Assembly (NCBI RefSeq): GCF_902497995.1
Contig: NZ_CABVII010000025.1
Location: 35,161 to 99,160 of the forward strand
DNA: 64,000 bases
Origin: Pseudomonas fluorescens
GTDB taxonomy: Bacteria > Pseudomonadota > Gammaproteobacteria > Pseudomonadales > Pseudomonadaceae
Direction of reading: 5' to 3'
Shown here: positions 26,071 through 33,705 of the stretch, in pieces
Numbering within the stretch: the first letter of the stretch is position 1
Layout: each line of letters opens with the position of its first letter
The notes under the pieces: model-generated
The model's input: only the letters and a program-made list of their open reading frames with translations
Databases searched by the model: none
Told to the model about the DNA's origin: nothing
Made by a program: the position numbers and the translations under genes

Positions 26071-27855
26071 TTATTGTGCGAAGGCCGCTTCGCCGATGTC
26101 CATCAGATTGGCGCTGCCACTTTCTATCAGCACCCGGTGCAGCGCGACTCTTGGTAGCAGGCGCTGCATATAGAAGCGTGCAGTCTCGCGCTTACCCTCG
26201 TAGAAATCGGTCTCGGTGCTGCCTGTGCTCAGCTGGCGCTCAGCCAGTGTTGCAGCCCGCAGCCAGTAATATCCCACCACACAGTAGCCAGCCAGCATCA
26301 GGTAATCGACGGCGCTGGAACCGATCACGCTAGCGTCGTTTTTGCTCTGCTGGCTCAGCCAGTGGCTGATCTCGCGCCAGGCCACGATTTGCTGGGCCAA
26401 GGCTTGGGCCAGTGCCGCAGATGGTTGACCTGTATGGCAGAAGGTTTCGATTTCCGTCAGCAGTTCATTGAGCGCCTCGCCATTGTCGGCCAATACCTTG
26501 CGGGTGAGCAGGTCGAGGCCCTGTATGCAGTTGGTGCCCTCGTAGATTGAGGTGATTCTCACGTCGCGGGCGATCTGCTCCATGCCCGATTCACGGATGT
26601 AGCCGTGCCCGCCGAACACCTGGATGCCCAGTTGCGCGGCTTCGTTACCCGCCTCGGTCAGGAAACCCTTGGCGATGGGTGTGAGCAGTGCCAGGCGACG
26701 TTCGGCCGCGATTTGCTCAGAGGCGTCGCCGTGGTGCATCAGGTCGACCAGCTGGGCGCAGGCATAGTTCAGCATCCGCCCGCCCTCGGCATAGGCTTTC
26801 TGAGTGAGCAGCATGCGCCGCACATCCGGGTGCCCGATGATCGGGTCGGCTGCCTGTTCTGGCTTCAGGCGCGGTGTTGCACGCATCTGCAGGCGTTCGC
26901 GGGCGTAACCCAGGGCACCCTGGAAGGCCGACTCAGCCTGTCCTTGACCTTGTTGGGCCACGGCCAGGCGTGACTCGTTGATAAAGGTGAACATGGCATT
27001 GAGACCTCGGTGGGCCTCACCCAGCAGGTAGCCACTGGCATTGTCGAAATTCATCACACAGGTGGCGTTTCCATGGATGCCCAGTTTGTGCTCGATTGAG
27101 CCGCAGCTGACGCCATTGGCAGCGCCCAGGCTGGCATCGGCGTTGACCGTGACCTTCGGTACCAGGAACAGCGAGATGCCCTTGACCCCGGCCGGAGCTC
27201 CGTCGATGCGCGCGAGCACCAGGTGCAGGATGTTTTCGGTCAGATCGTGATCACCGGCGGAAATGAACACTTTGCTGCCGGTGATGCGGTAGCTGCCGTC
27301 GGCCTGGGGCAGGGCACGGGTGCGCAACAGGCCGAGGTCGGAGCCGCAGTGGGCCTCGGTCAGGCACATGGTGCCGCTCCAGCGGCCTTCGATCAGTGGC
27401 GGCAGAAAACGCTTTTTGAGCGCTTCACTGGCATGGGTGCCAAGGGTGCTGATAGCGCCTCCCGTCAGGGAGTTGTACATGGCCCAGGCGTGGTTGGCAC
27501 TGAACAGCATCTCGCTGATCACGCAACCCACGGAGGGTGGCAGGCCCTGGCCACCGTAGTGTGGATCTTTGTCCAGGGCCTGCCAGCCATTGTCGGTGAA
27601 CTGCCGATAGGCCTCGGCAAAGCCGGGCGGGGTGCTGACCTGGCCGGCTTGCCATTGGCAGCCGTGTTGGTCACCGACCGGGTTGAGCGGTGACAGCACC
27701 TCTTCGGCGAACCTGGCGCCTTGCTCGACGATGGCGTTCAAAACTTGCGGATCAAGCACCTCGCAGCCTTTCAGGTGGCGGTAATGGGCGGGCAGGTCGA
27801 GCAACTCATGTACGACGAAGCGGATGTCACGTTGAGGGGCTTGATAGCGGGGCAT
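26071..27855 (-). CDS. Acyl-CoA dehydrogenase, long form (second copy)
   Basis: This 594-residue acyl-CoA dehydrogenase with a C-terminal extension is related to the one at 21350-23161 but well diverged. It begins 'MPRYQAPQRDIRFVVHELLD', has 'GTMCLTEAHCGSDLGLLRTRA' in the middle domain and 'ITSIYEGTNCIQGLDLLTRKV' with the catalytic Glu. ATG 27855 is chosen for its AAGGA site and family-like start; the open frame continues upstream to 28113 through the promoter. It is a single-gene unit downstream of the sigma-54 regulator gene, with its own promoter at 27890-27966. Two dehydrogenases in one regulon suggest substrates of different chain length or branching. Confidence 0.9.
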   Translation of the reverse strand: MPRYQAPQRDIRFVVHELLDLPAHYRHLKGCEVLDPQVLNAIVEQGARFAEEVLSPLNPVGDQHGCQWQAGQVSTPPGFAEAYRQFTDNGWQALDKDPHYGGQGLPPSVGCVISEMLFSANHAWAMYNSLTGGAISTLGTHASEALKKRFLPPLIEGRWSGTMCLTEAHCGSDLGLLRTRALPQADGSYRITGSKVFISAGDHDLTENILHLVLARIDGAPAGVKGISLFLVPKVTVNADASLGAANGVSCGSIEHKLGIHGNATCVMNFDNASGYLLGEAHRGLNAMFTFINESRLAVAQQGQGQAESAFQGALGYARERLQMRATPRLKPEQAADPIIGHPDVRRMLLTQKAYAEGGRMLNYACAQLVDLMHHGDASEQIAAERRLALLTPIAKGFLTEAGNEAAQLGIQVFGGHGYIRESGMEQIARDVRITSIYEGTNCIQGLDLLTRKVLADNGEALNELLTEIETFCHTGQPSAALAQALAQQIVAWREISHWLSQQSKNDASVIGSSAVDYLMLAGYCVVGYYWLRAATLAERQLSTGSTETDFYEGKRETARFYMQRLLPRVALHRVLIESGSANLMDIGEAAFAQ

Positions 27856-27889
27856 GGAGCGATCCTTGGGGCAGTAATGACATGGCCGT

Positions 27890-27966
27890 CTTTTTAGCAA
27901 GGCCGGGTGCGCGATACCTCCAGTCCAAGGTGGATTTACGGGTGGAAAAAGTGCGTGGGGGGTGGA
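27890..27966 (-). promoter_or_regulatory. LuxR/MalT-type promoter: triple GGTGGA array plus -10-like element (copy 2)
   Basis: GGTGGA occurs at 27929-27934, 27941-27946 and 27961-27966 (steps 12 and 20 bp), and CTTTTTAGCA at 27890-27899, 29 bases from the first hexamer. All four spacings equal those at 23230-23306, while the spacer sequences differ. The -10-like box is about 35 bases before the dehydrogenase start. Confidence 0.8.
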
Positions 27967-28033
27967 GATGACGGCCCGGTGAGCGAGCCCTGTGTCGAGC
28001 CAGGCTTGCGTCACCGAAGCAGCGATGCCGTTT

Positions 28034-29986
28034 CTATTGGAGCCGCCTCCAAAGCGTAGATCGACTGATGCCCAGTCGAGTCGCCGTTTGCGCCAAATTG
28101 CCGTCACAGGCATTGAGCATTTGCCGTACGTACTGCTTTTCTTTTTCCTTGGCGACGCTTTTCAAGTCGGTGATTGGCGGTGCTGCCGGGTCTGGAGCCT
28201 GGGGCAAGGCCTGACGGTTCAGCAACTCGGGGATCACCAGGGCGAGACCCAGGTCATCGATCGCTGTGCCTTGCAACAGATCCTGGGCCGAGAGGGTGGC
28301 GCGTTCGATGATGTTTTCCAGTTCGCGGATGTTGCCGGGCCAGTGATACGTCATGAGGTTGGGCAGCAGTGCGTCCAGCAGTCGCTCTTGCAATGGCGAA
28401 GGAGGATTGTCTGCGTTCAGGCGATGCACAATGTCGCGAGCAATGTGGACGATGTCTTCGCTGCGCTCACGCAACGGCACCGTCTGCAGGCGCAGGATGT
28501 TCAGGCGATAGTAGAGGTCGTTGCGAAACCTCCCGGCTTCGATGGCTTGAGAGAGGTCCTGATGGGTGGCAGCGATGATGCGGATGTCGATGCTGATCGG
28601 CTCTGTTGCGCCAAGGCGCAGGACTTCGCGCTCTTGCAGAACGCGCAGCAGGCGGGTCTGCAGTGAGACCGGCATGTCGCCGATTTCATCGAGAAAGAGC
28701 GTGCCGCGGTGGGCGGCTTCGAGCAGGCCGGGTTTACCGCCTTTGCGCGAACCGCTGAAGGCGCCTTCCTGGTAGCCGAACAGTTCGCTTTCCAGCAGCG
28801 ATTCGGGAAAAGCCGCGCAATTGATCGCAACGAACGGGCCACGCTGGCGGCTGCTGACATTGTGGATGCCTTGCGCCAGCAACTCCTTGCCGGTGCCACT
28901 TTCGCCAGTGATCAGCACGGTAGAGGCGGTCGCCGCGTAGCGCTCAGCCAGCTTCAGCAACTGTCGGGTGGCTTGGCTATTGCCGCTGATTTGCTCAAGG
29001 CGGTATTTGGCCGAGAATCCGCCAGGGCGGTGCGTCGAACGAATGCGCTGATCGGCGCGTTGTACCGCCGATATGTCCTGGCAAGTCAACACCAGTCCGG
29101 TGCGTTGGCCGTCTTCCAGGATCGGAAGGATATTGCTGACGACCAGGTTCTGGCCCAGGCGGATCACTGTGTTCTCTTCGCAGGCGCCGCCGCGCAGCAC
29201 GTCGTCCAACGCCAGTTCCGGGCAGAGCTCCTGCAGGTGGCGGCCCAGCATCCGGCTTGCCGGCATGCCCAATAGCGCTTCAAGCGCAGGGTTCAGCGAT
29301 TGCACGATGCCCAGGTTGTCCACGGCTGCAACGCCTGTCGGAATGTGCTGCAACACACCGTTCAGATGCCGGCGTTTAGCGATCTCGATGCGCTGGCTGT
29401 GCAGGATTCCCAGCGCCTCTTCCAGCGCTTTGCGCACGGTGTCCTGGCTCAAGGAAAGCACCCCGTGCAGGCCGGCCCGTTCCGCCAGTTCCACCACGGT
29501 TGATGAGCCAATCACCGTCTGGCAGCCAAGGGTGCGAGCGCGCTCCACCGCCTGCCGGGCTTCTTCGAGCGTGATGTAACACGCTTGGTGGATCTGCACC
29601 GTGAACAGCGCCGCCATCGAGTCGAGGTCGGCGTTGATCCGCGCGTAACTGAGGACTGCGATTTGCGGTGAGCGCAGTCGCGCTTGTTCCAGGGCTCGCA
29701 GAAGATCGGCGCCCCCCACCCGCATCGACAGTACTGGCCGAGTCAGGTGTCTACGCAAGTAGGCAGCGGTAGCGCCTGCGCAGACGAACACTTCGACCTC
29801 GTTGTTTTTCTCCAGCTCGCGAGCCAGTTGCAGGGCCTCCTCGACGGTGGTGTCCAGCACCCGGATGTTGGTTTCGGCCGAATAGTCAGGCAGCACGCTG
29901 TTCACCACCCGAGCCAGATGGCTTAGTTGCAGTGGGTGCTCCAGGTGGCTGATCAGGACGATGATCCGGGGTTTGCGGGGCTGCAT
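28034..29986 (-). CDS. PrpR-type sigma-54-dependent activator (LvaR-like)
   Basis: This 650-residue enhancer-binding protein has four parts. An N-terminal PrpR_N sensor domain (about 1-195) includes 'VFVCAGATAAYLRRH'. A PAS domain (about 205-305) includes 'IPTGVAAVDNLGIV'. The AAA+ domain has Walker A 'GESGTGKE' (361-368), sigma-54-contact loop 'GAFSGS' (408-413) and Walker B 'LFLDEIG' (430-436). The C-terminal Fis HTH ends 'ISRSTLWRRLQ'. The contact loop differs from canonical GAFTGA at two positions; PrpR itself has GAFTGS. The gene is divergent from an lvaABCD-like operon whose upstream region has a near-consensus sigma-54 promoter, so it almost certainly activates that operon. PrpR_N domains sense small acyl ligands, here unknown. 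Confidence 0.9.
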   Translation of the reverse strand: MQPRKPRIIVLISHLEHPLQLSHLARVVNSVLPDYSAETNIRVLDTTVEEALQLARELEKNNEVEVFVCAGATAAYLRRHLTRPVLSMRVGGADLLRALEQARLRSPQIAVLSYARINADLDSMAALFTVQIHQACYITLEEARQAVERARTLGCQTVIGSSTVVELAERAGLHGVLSLSQDTVRKALEEALGILHSQRIEIAKRRHLNGVLQHIPTGVAAVDNLGIVQSLNPALEALLGMPASRMLGRHLQELCPELALDDVLRGGACEENTVIRLGQNLVVSNILPILEDGQRTGLVLTCQDISAVQRADQRIRSTHRPGGFSAKYRLEQISGNSQATRQLLKLAERYAATASTVLITGESGTGKELLAQGIHNVSSRQRGPFVAINCAAFPESLLESELFGYQEGAFSGSRKGGKPGLLEAAHRGTLFLDEIGDMPVSLQTRLLRVLQEREVLRLGATEPISIDIRIIAATHQDLSQAIEAGRFRNDLYYRLNILRLQTVPLRERSEDIVHIARDIVHRLNADNPPSPLQERLLDALLPNLMTYHWPGNIRELENIIERATLSAQDLLQGTAIDDLGLALVIPELLNRQALPQAPDPAAPPITDLKSVAKEKEKQYVRQMLNACDGNLAQTATRLGISRSTLWRRLQ

Positions 29987-30020
29987 GGCAAGCGCGCTCT
30001 TTCTGGTGTTTCAAGTGGGT

Positions 30021-30032
30021 GTCATATATGAC
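30021..30032. promoter_or_regulatory. Candidate upstream activating site for the sigma-54 regulator
   Basis: The perfect 12-bp palindrome GTCATATATGAC lies about 122 bases upstream of the -24/-12 promoter, a normal distance for an enhancer site. A second short palindrome, CAACGTTG, follows at 30052-30059. Both lie between the divergent regulator and the operon. Binding is inferred from symmetry and position. Confidence 0.45.
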
Positions 30033-30153
30033 TGGAGTTGTTTCTAAATTGCAACGTTGAGGGCTCATGCGAAGTGCTGCCAGCACCGGGCTGGATGGCT
30101 GGAGAGTCCGCGTTCCCGGGGGTTGAACGCTCTATCGCCACGGGATGAAAAAA

Positions 30154-30170
30154 CTGGCCCGGCAATTGCT
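30154..30170 (+). promoter_or_regulatory. Sigma-54 (-24/-12) promoter
   Basis: CTGGCCCGGCAATTGCT matches the consensus YTGGCACGRNNNTTGCW at all defined positions but one (C for A). GG and GC dinucleotides have the required spacing. The kinase-like gene starts 61 bases downstream, and the PrpR-type activator is encoded divergently. Confidence 0.85.
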
Positions 30171-30230
30171 AAAGCGAAGCTGCCATCTTTAATTCCTACG
30201 ATAAATCCAACAAGTCAGGTGCGGCGATTC

Positions 30231-31289
30231 ATGAGAGGTCCGAACGTAGCAGCGGTGACAGTGCCGCAGCCCGAAGAACAGCTGAAAAAAACCAGGCTTG
30301 AAACCTTCCTTTGCGTCCAGGCTGGCGCGCAACGGGTCACCCTCGAACATCAGCAGCGCCTGTCTGGTGGCGCTATCCAGGAGAACTGGTTGCTGGACGT
30401 GAGCGTGGAGGGCGGCGCGTATGCGGGTCGCCAGCGCTGGGTCCTGCGCAGCGACGCACAATCGGCGGTACAGGAGAGCCTGAGCCGCGCGCAGGAATTC
30501 GCGGTGCTGAGTACGGTCCACCGGGCTGGCGTCAAAGTGCCGCAGCCACTCTGGCTGTGCGAAGACGTCTCGGTGCACGGGCGAGCATTTTTCATCATGG
30601 AGTGGGTGTCCGGCATCGCCGCCGGTCACAGGCTCACCAGCCAGTTGGGGGCTGAAGGCGATCCACAGTTGGTGGCTGACCTGGGCGCCAACCTGGCGCG
30701 CATTCATCGCATCTTGCCTGCTAAGGCTCAACTGGATTTCCTTGGCGACCCGCAGCAGGTATCGGTGCAAGCTTCGATTGACTCCCACCGCGTGGTGATC
30801 GACCGCCTTGAGGTGTTTCAGCCAGTGCTGGAGTGGGGGCTGCGCTGGTGTGAATCAAATGCGCCGAAAAGTGCCGCCCTGTGTTTGCTCCATGGTGATT
30901 TCCGCACCGGCAACTACCTGGCCGAGTCCAGCACGCTGCAAGCGGTCCTGGACTGGGAATTCACCGGTTGGGGCGATCCGCGTGAAGACATCGGCTGGTT
31001 CACCGCCCGTTGCTGGCGGTTCGCCCGGCCTGATCTGGAGGCCGGCGGCATCGGTACGCTGGAACACTTCATGGGCGGTTACAGCGAGGTTTCCCCGCTC
31101 AGTCTCGAGCGCGACGAGTTGGTTTTCTGGCAGGTCATGGCCACGTTGCGTTGGGCGGTCATCGCCCTGCAGCAAGCCCAGCGGCACTTGTCCGGTGAGG
31201 AGCCCTCGCTGGAACTGGCGCTGACGGGAAGGCTGATCCCTGAACTGGAGTTGGACATATTGCGTTTGACTGGAGGGCTGCGCCGATGA
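30231..31289 (+). CDS. APH-family kinase, LvaA-like (hydroxyacyl-CoA kinase candidate)
   Basis: This 352-residue aminoglycoside-phosphotransferase-fold kinase has the catalytic loop 'LLHGDFRTGN' (219-228, Asp223, Asn228) and the metal-binding 'VLDWEFTGWGDP' (239-250, Asp241). An N-lobe with a Gly-rich 'GGAIQENW' (46-53) precedes these. In levulinate catabolism LvaA, with its small partner LvaB, phosphorylates the 4-hydroxyl of 4-hydroxyvaleryl-CoA. The same kinase fold is fused to the dehydrogenase in animal ACAD10/11. It is the first gene behind the sigma-54 promoter and overlaps the next gene by four bases. A GTG at 30219 is a possible alternative start. The exact hydroxyacyl substrate is unknown. 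Confidence 0.82.
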   Translation: MRGPNVAAVTVPQPEEQLKKTRLETFLCVQAGAQRVTLEHQQRLSGGAIQENWLLDVSVEGGAYAGRQRWVLRSDAQSAVQESLSRAQEFAVLSTVHRAGVKVPQPLWLCEDVSVHGRAFFIMEWVSGIAAGHRLTSQLGAEGDPQLVADLGANLARIHRILPAKAQLDFLGDPQQVSVQASIDSHRVVIDRLEVFQPVLEWGLRWCESNAPKSAALCLLHGDFRTGNYLAESSTLQAVLDWEFTGWGDPREDIGWFTARCWRFARPDLEAGGIGTLEHFMGGYSEVSPLSLERDELVFWQVMATLRWAVIALQQAQRHLSGEEPSLELALTGRLIPELELDILRLTGGLRR

Positions 31290-31651
31290 ACATCCGTCCC
31301 GATGCGAGTGAACTGCTGGCGATTGCCCGCCAGACCCTGCTCAGTGAGTTATTACCACAGCTACCGGACAGCTTGCGCTACAAGGCGCTGATGGTCGCCA
31401 ATGCCGTGGCGATTGCCGGGCGCGAGTGCCGTGACGGCGAGCGTGCGGATGCAGTCGAGGCTCAGCTGCTTGCAGCACTGCTGGACGATAGCGAGGCGTC
31501 ACTGACGGATGCCCGCCAGGCCCTTTGCCAGGCTATTCGCCAGGGCCGTTTCGATGAGTCCGGGAGTGATCAGGATCGCCTGTTCCTGGCGCTCTCGGCG
31601 ATCACTCAGGCGCGGCTGTCCATCAGCAATCCGAAGGCGCTCGGCCAATGA
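31286..31651 (+). CDS. Small LvaB-like protein (DUF6285 type)
   Basis: This 121-residue, mostly helical, acidic protein has no catalytic motif that I can see. It begins 'MNIRPDASELLAIARQTLLSELLPQLP' and includes 'RYKALMVANAVAIAGRE'. Proteins of this length and composition regularly follow the LvaA-type kinase, and LvaB is needed with LvaA for 4-hydroxyacyl-CoA phosphorylation (known for levulinate catabolism). It overlaps both neighbours by four bases (ATGA at each end), so fixed stoichiometry with the kinase is likely. The assignment depends strongly on gene order. Confidence 0.75.
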   Translation: MNIRPDASELLAIARQTLLSELLPQLPDSLRYKALMVANAVAIAGRECRDGERADAVEAQLLAALLDDSEASLTDARQALCQAIRQGRFDESGSDQDRLFLALSAITQARLSISNPKALGQ

Positions 31652-32361
31652 GTACCCAGCCTGTCTATCGTCGTCGTTGCTACCTGGTACGCCATGGTCA
31701 TGTGGATTATTTTTCGCCCGACGGCCAGCCGTTGGATCCGCGCAACGTGCCGCTCTCTGGCCTGGGAGAAGATCAGGTACGACAGCTGGCGCAGGTACTG
31801 GCGTCAGTCAGTTTCGACCGTGCGCTGTGCTCCGATTACCCGCGAGCCCGGCAGACCGCTGAAGGGTTGCTGGGTGATCACCCGATTGAGCTCCAGGCAT
31901 GCGCGCAGCTACGGGAAGTTCGTGCCGGCCGCCTGCGCGAGATTGCGCCTGAACAAATGCAACAGCAGGTCAGCTACGCCTTTGACAGTTTCGCCGAGCC
32001 TGACGGCAGTTTTATGGGCGGGGAGCGCTGGAGCGACTTCGGCAGCCGCATCATGGCCCGCTTCGAGGAGGTCCTGGCCGAGCCCGACTGGCAGAGCTTG
32101 CTGCTGGTCAGTCATGACGCCGTCAATCGCCTGCTGCTGGGCTGGGCCCTGGGTGGGGCGCGCGGTTGTGCCGCGGGCCTGGAGCAGGACAACGCCTGTC
32201 TGAACATCATCGATATCGACATGCAGGCAGGTCGCATCCTGCGCCGCTACGTCCGTGTCGTGAACCTGACGCCTTACGACCTCCCCAAGGCAAGCCAGCG
32301 CCAAACCGTGATGGAACGCATCCACGCGCAGCTCGCACCTCTTACCAAACAACGCCCCTAG
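31648..32361 (+). CDS. Histidine phosphatase-family protein (phosphoglycerate-mutase fold)
   Basis: This 237-residue protein has the full histidine-phosphatase set: 'YLVRHGHVDYF' (RHG with catalytic His about residue 16), 'SDYPRARQTAEG' with the second Arg, 'LREVRAGRLRE' with the acid, and 'LLVSHDAVNRLLLGW' with the second His near 157. It should remove phosphate from a small phosphorylated metabolite. It sits between the LvaB-like and LvaC-like genes and overlaps the former, a position with no counterpart in the classical lva operon as I recall it. It could recycle a dead-end phosphohydroxyacyl compound or assist phosphate elimination (inference). Confidence 0.85.
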   Translation: MSTQPVYRRRCYLVRHGHVDYFSPDGQPLDPRNVPLSGLGEDQVRQLAQVLASVSFDRALCSDYPRARQTAEGLLGDHPIELQACAQLREVRAGRLREIAPEQMQQQVSYAFDSFAEPDGSFMGGERWSDFGSRIMARFEEVLAEPDWQSLLLVSHDAVNRLLLGWALGGARGCAAGLEQDNACLNIIDIDMQAGRILRRYVRVVNLTPYDLPKASQRQTVMERIHAQLAPLTKQRP

Positions 32362-32383
32362 TCGTACAGAACCAAGGACCACC

Positions 32384-33556
32384 ATGAACTTCACGATCCC
32401 CCAAGAATTGCTGGACCTGCGCGACAAGACTCGCGCGTTTATCGCCGAGCAGGTGATCCCCATGGAAACCGATGCGCGGCTCACGTCTCACGGCCCCACC
32501 GAAGACTTGCGTCAAGAGCTGCTGGACAAAGCCCGTCAGGCCGGTCTGTTGTGCCCGCATGCCAGTCGCGAAATGGGCGGTGCAGGCTTGAGCCACTTCG
32601 CCAAAGCGATCGTCTTCGAGGAGGCCGGCTATTCACCTTTAGGCCCCATTGCGCTGAATATCCATGCGCCGGACGAAGGCAACATTCACCTGATGGACGA
32701 GGTGGCCACGCCGGCCCAGAAAGATCGTTGGCTGCGTCCTTTGGTCAATGGGCAAATCCGCTCCTGCTTTGCCATGACCGAGCCTGCGCCTGGCGCAGGA
32801 TCCGATCCATCGATGATGAAGACCGTTGCCGTGCGTGACGGCGACCACTACATCATCAATGGCCGTAAATGGCTGATTACGGGGGCTGACGGTGCCGGGT
32901 TCGCGATCATCATGGCGCGCATGGAAGACGGCTCCGCGACCATGTTCCTGGCCGACATGAACACGCCCGGGATTATCCACGAACGGCAACTCAAGACCCT
33001 GGACAGCTGCTTTGCAGGCGGCCATTCAATACTGCGTTTTGAAAATGTGCGGATTGCGGCCACCGATGTGCTGGGCGAAATCGGCAAGGGTTTTCGCTAT
33101 GCGCAAGTGCGCCTGGCGCCCGCGCGGCTGACTCACTGCATGCGTTGGCTGGGCGCTGCCCGCCGTACCCACGATATCGCCTGCGACTATGCGCGAACCC
33201 GCGATTCGTTTGGCAAAACCCTGGGTGAGCACCAGGGCGTCGGCTTCATGCTGGCGGACAACCAGATGGCGCTGCACAGCACGCGCCTGGCCATCTGGCA
33301 TTGCGCCTGGGTGCTGGACGAAGGCGGCCGGGGGAATGTCGAGTCGAGTATGACCAAGGTGCTGAGCGCCGAAGCCCTGTGGCATGTGGTCGATCGCTGT
33401 GTGCAGATTCTGGGTGGCCGCGGTGTGACGGGGGAAACCGTTGTCGAGCGGATCTTCCGCGACATCCGTCCATTCCGTATCTACGACGGCCCGAGCGAGG
33501 TGCATCGCATGAGCCTGGCGAAAAAGATCCTCGACGGCCACAAGGACTTTACCTGA
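32384..33556 (+). CDS. Acyl-CoA dehydrogenase of the ACAD10/11-LvaC type
   Basis: This 390-residue acyl-CoA dehydrogenase-fold flavoprotein has 'CFAMTEPAPGAGSDPSMM' in the middle domain and 'QILGGRGVTGETVVERIFRDIRPF' near the C-terminus. At the usual catalytic base it has 'IYDGPSEVHR' (Asp368) where beta-oxidation enzymes have Glu in 'YEG'. The 'DGPxEVH' form is characteristic of ACAD10/11 and LvaC, which remove the 4-phosphate and rearrange the hydroxyl to C3 instead of simple oxidation. It lies 22 bases after the phosphatase gene in the sigma-54 operon. It is not closely related to the two long dehydrogenases further left. Confidence 0.87.
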   Translation: MNFTIPQELLDLRDKTRAFIAEQVIPMETDARLTSHGPTEDLRQELLDKARQAGLLCPHASREMGGAGLSHFAKAIVFEEAGYSPLGPIALNIHAPDEGNIHLMDEVATPAQKDRWLRPLVNGQIRSCFAMTEPAPGAGSDPSMMKTVAVRDGDHYIINGRKWLITGADGAGFAIIMARMEDGSATMFLADMNTPGIIHERQLKTLDSCFAGGHSILRFENVRIAATDVLGEIGKGFRYAQVRLAPARLTHCMRWLGAARRTHDIACDYARTRDSFGKTLGEHQGVGFMLADNQMALHSTRLAIWHCAWVLDEGGRGNVESSMTKVLSAEALWHVVDRCVQILGGRGVTGETVVERIFRDIRPFRIYDGPSEVHRMSLAKKILDGHKDFT

Positions 33557-33705
33557 GCCTTGCTGTTACTCGCTTGCGACGCCAGTCGCGCCATGACAGG
33601 CAGTGAGATAGTCGTGGATGCAGGGCACTTGTGCAGCACGTTATAGATGAATTTTCAATGAGTGCCACGAGCCTTTATCTGATCGGACAGGATGTTTAAA
33701 CAAAC

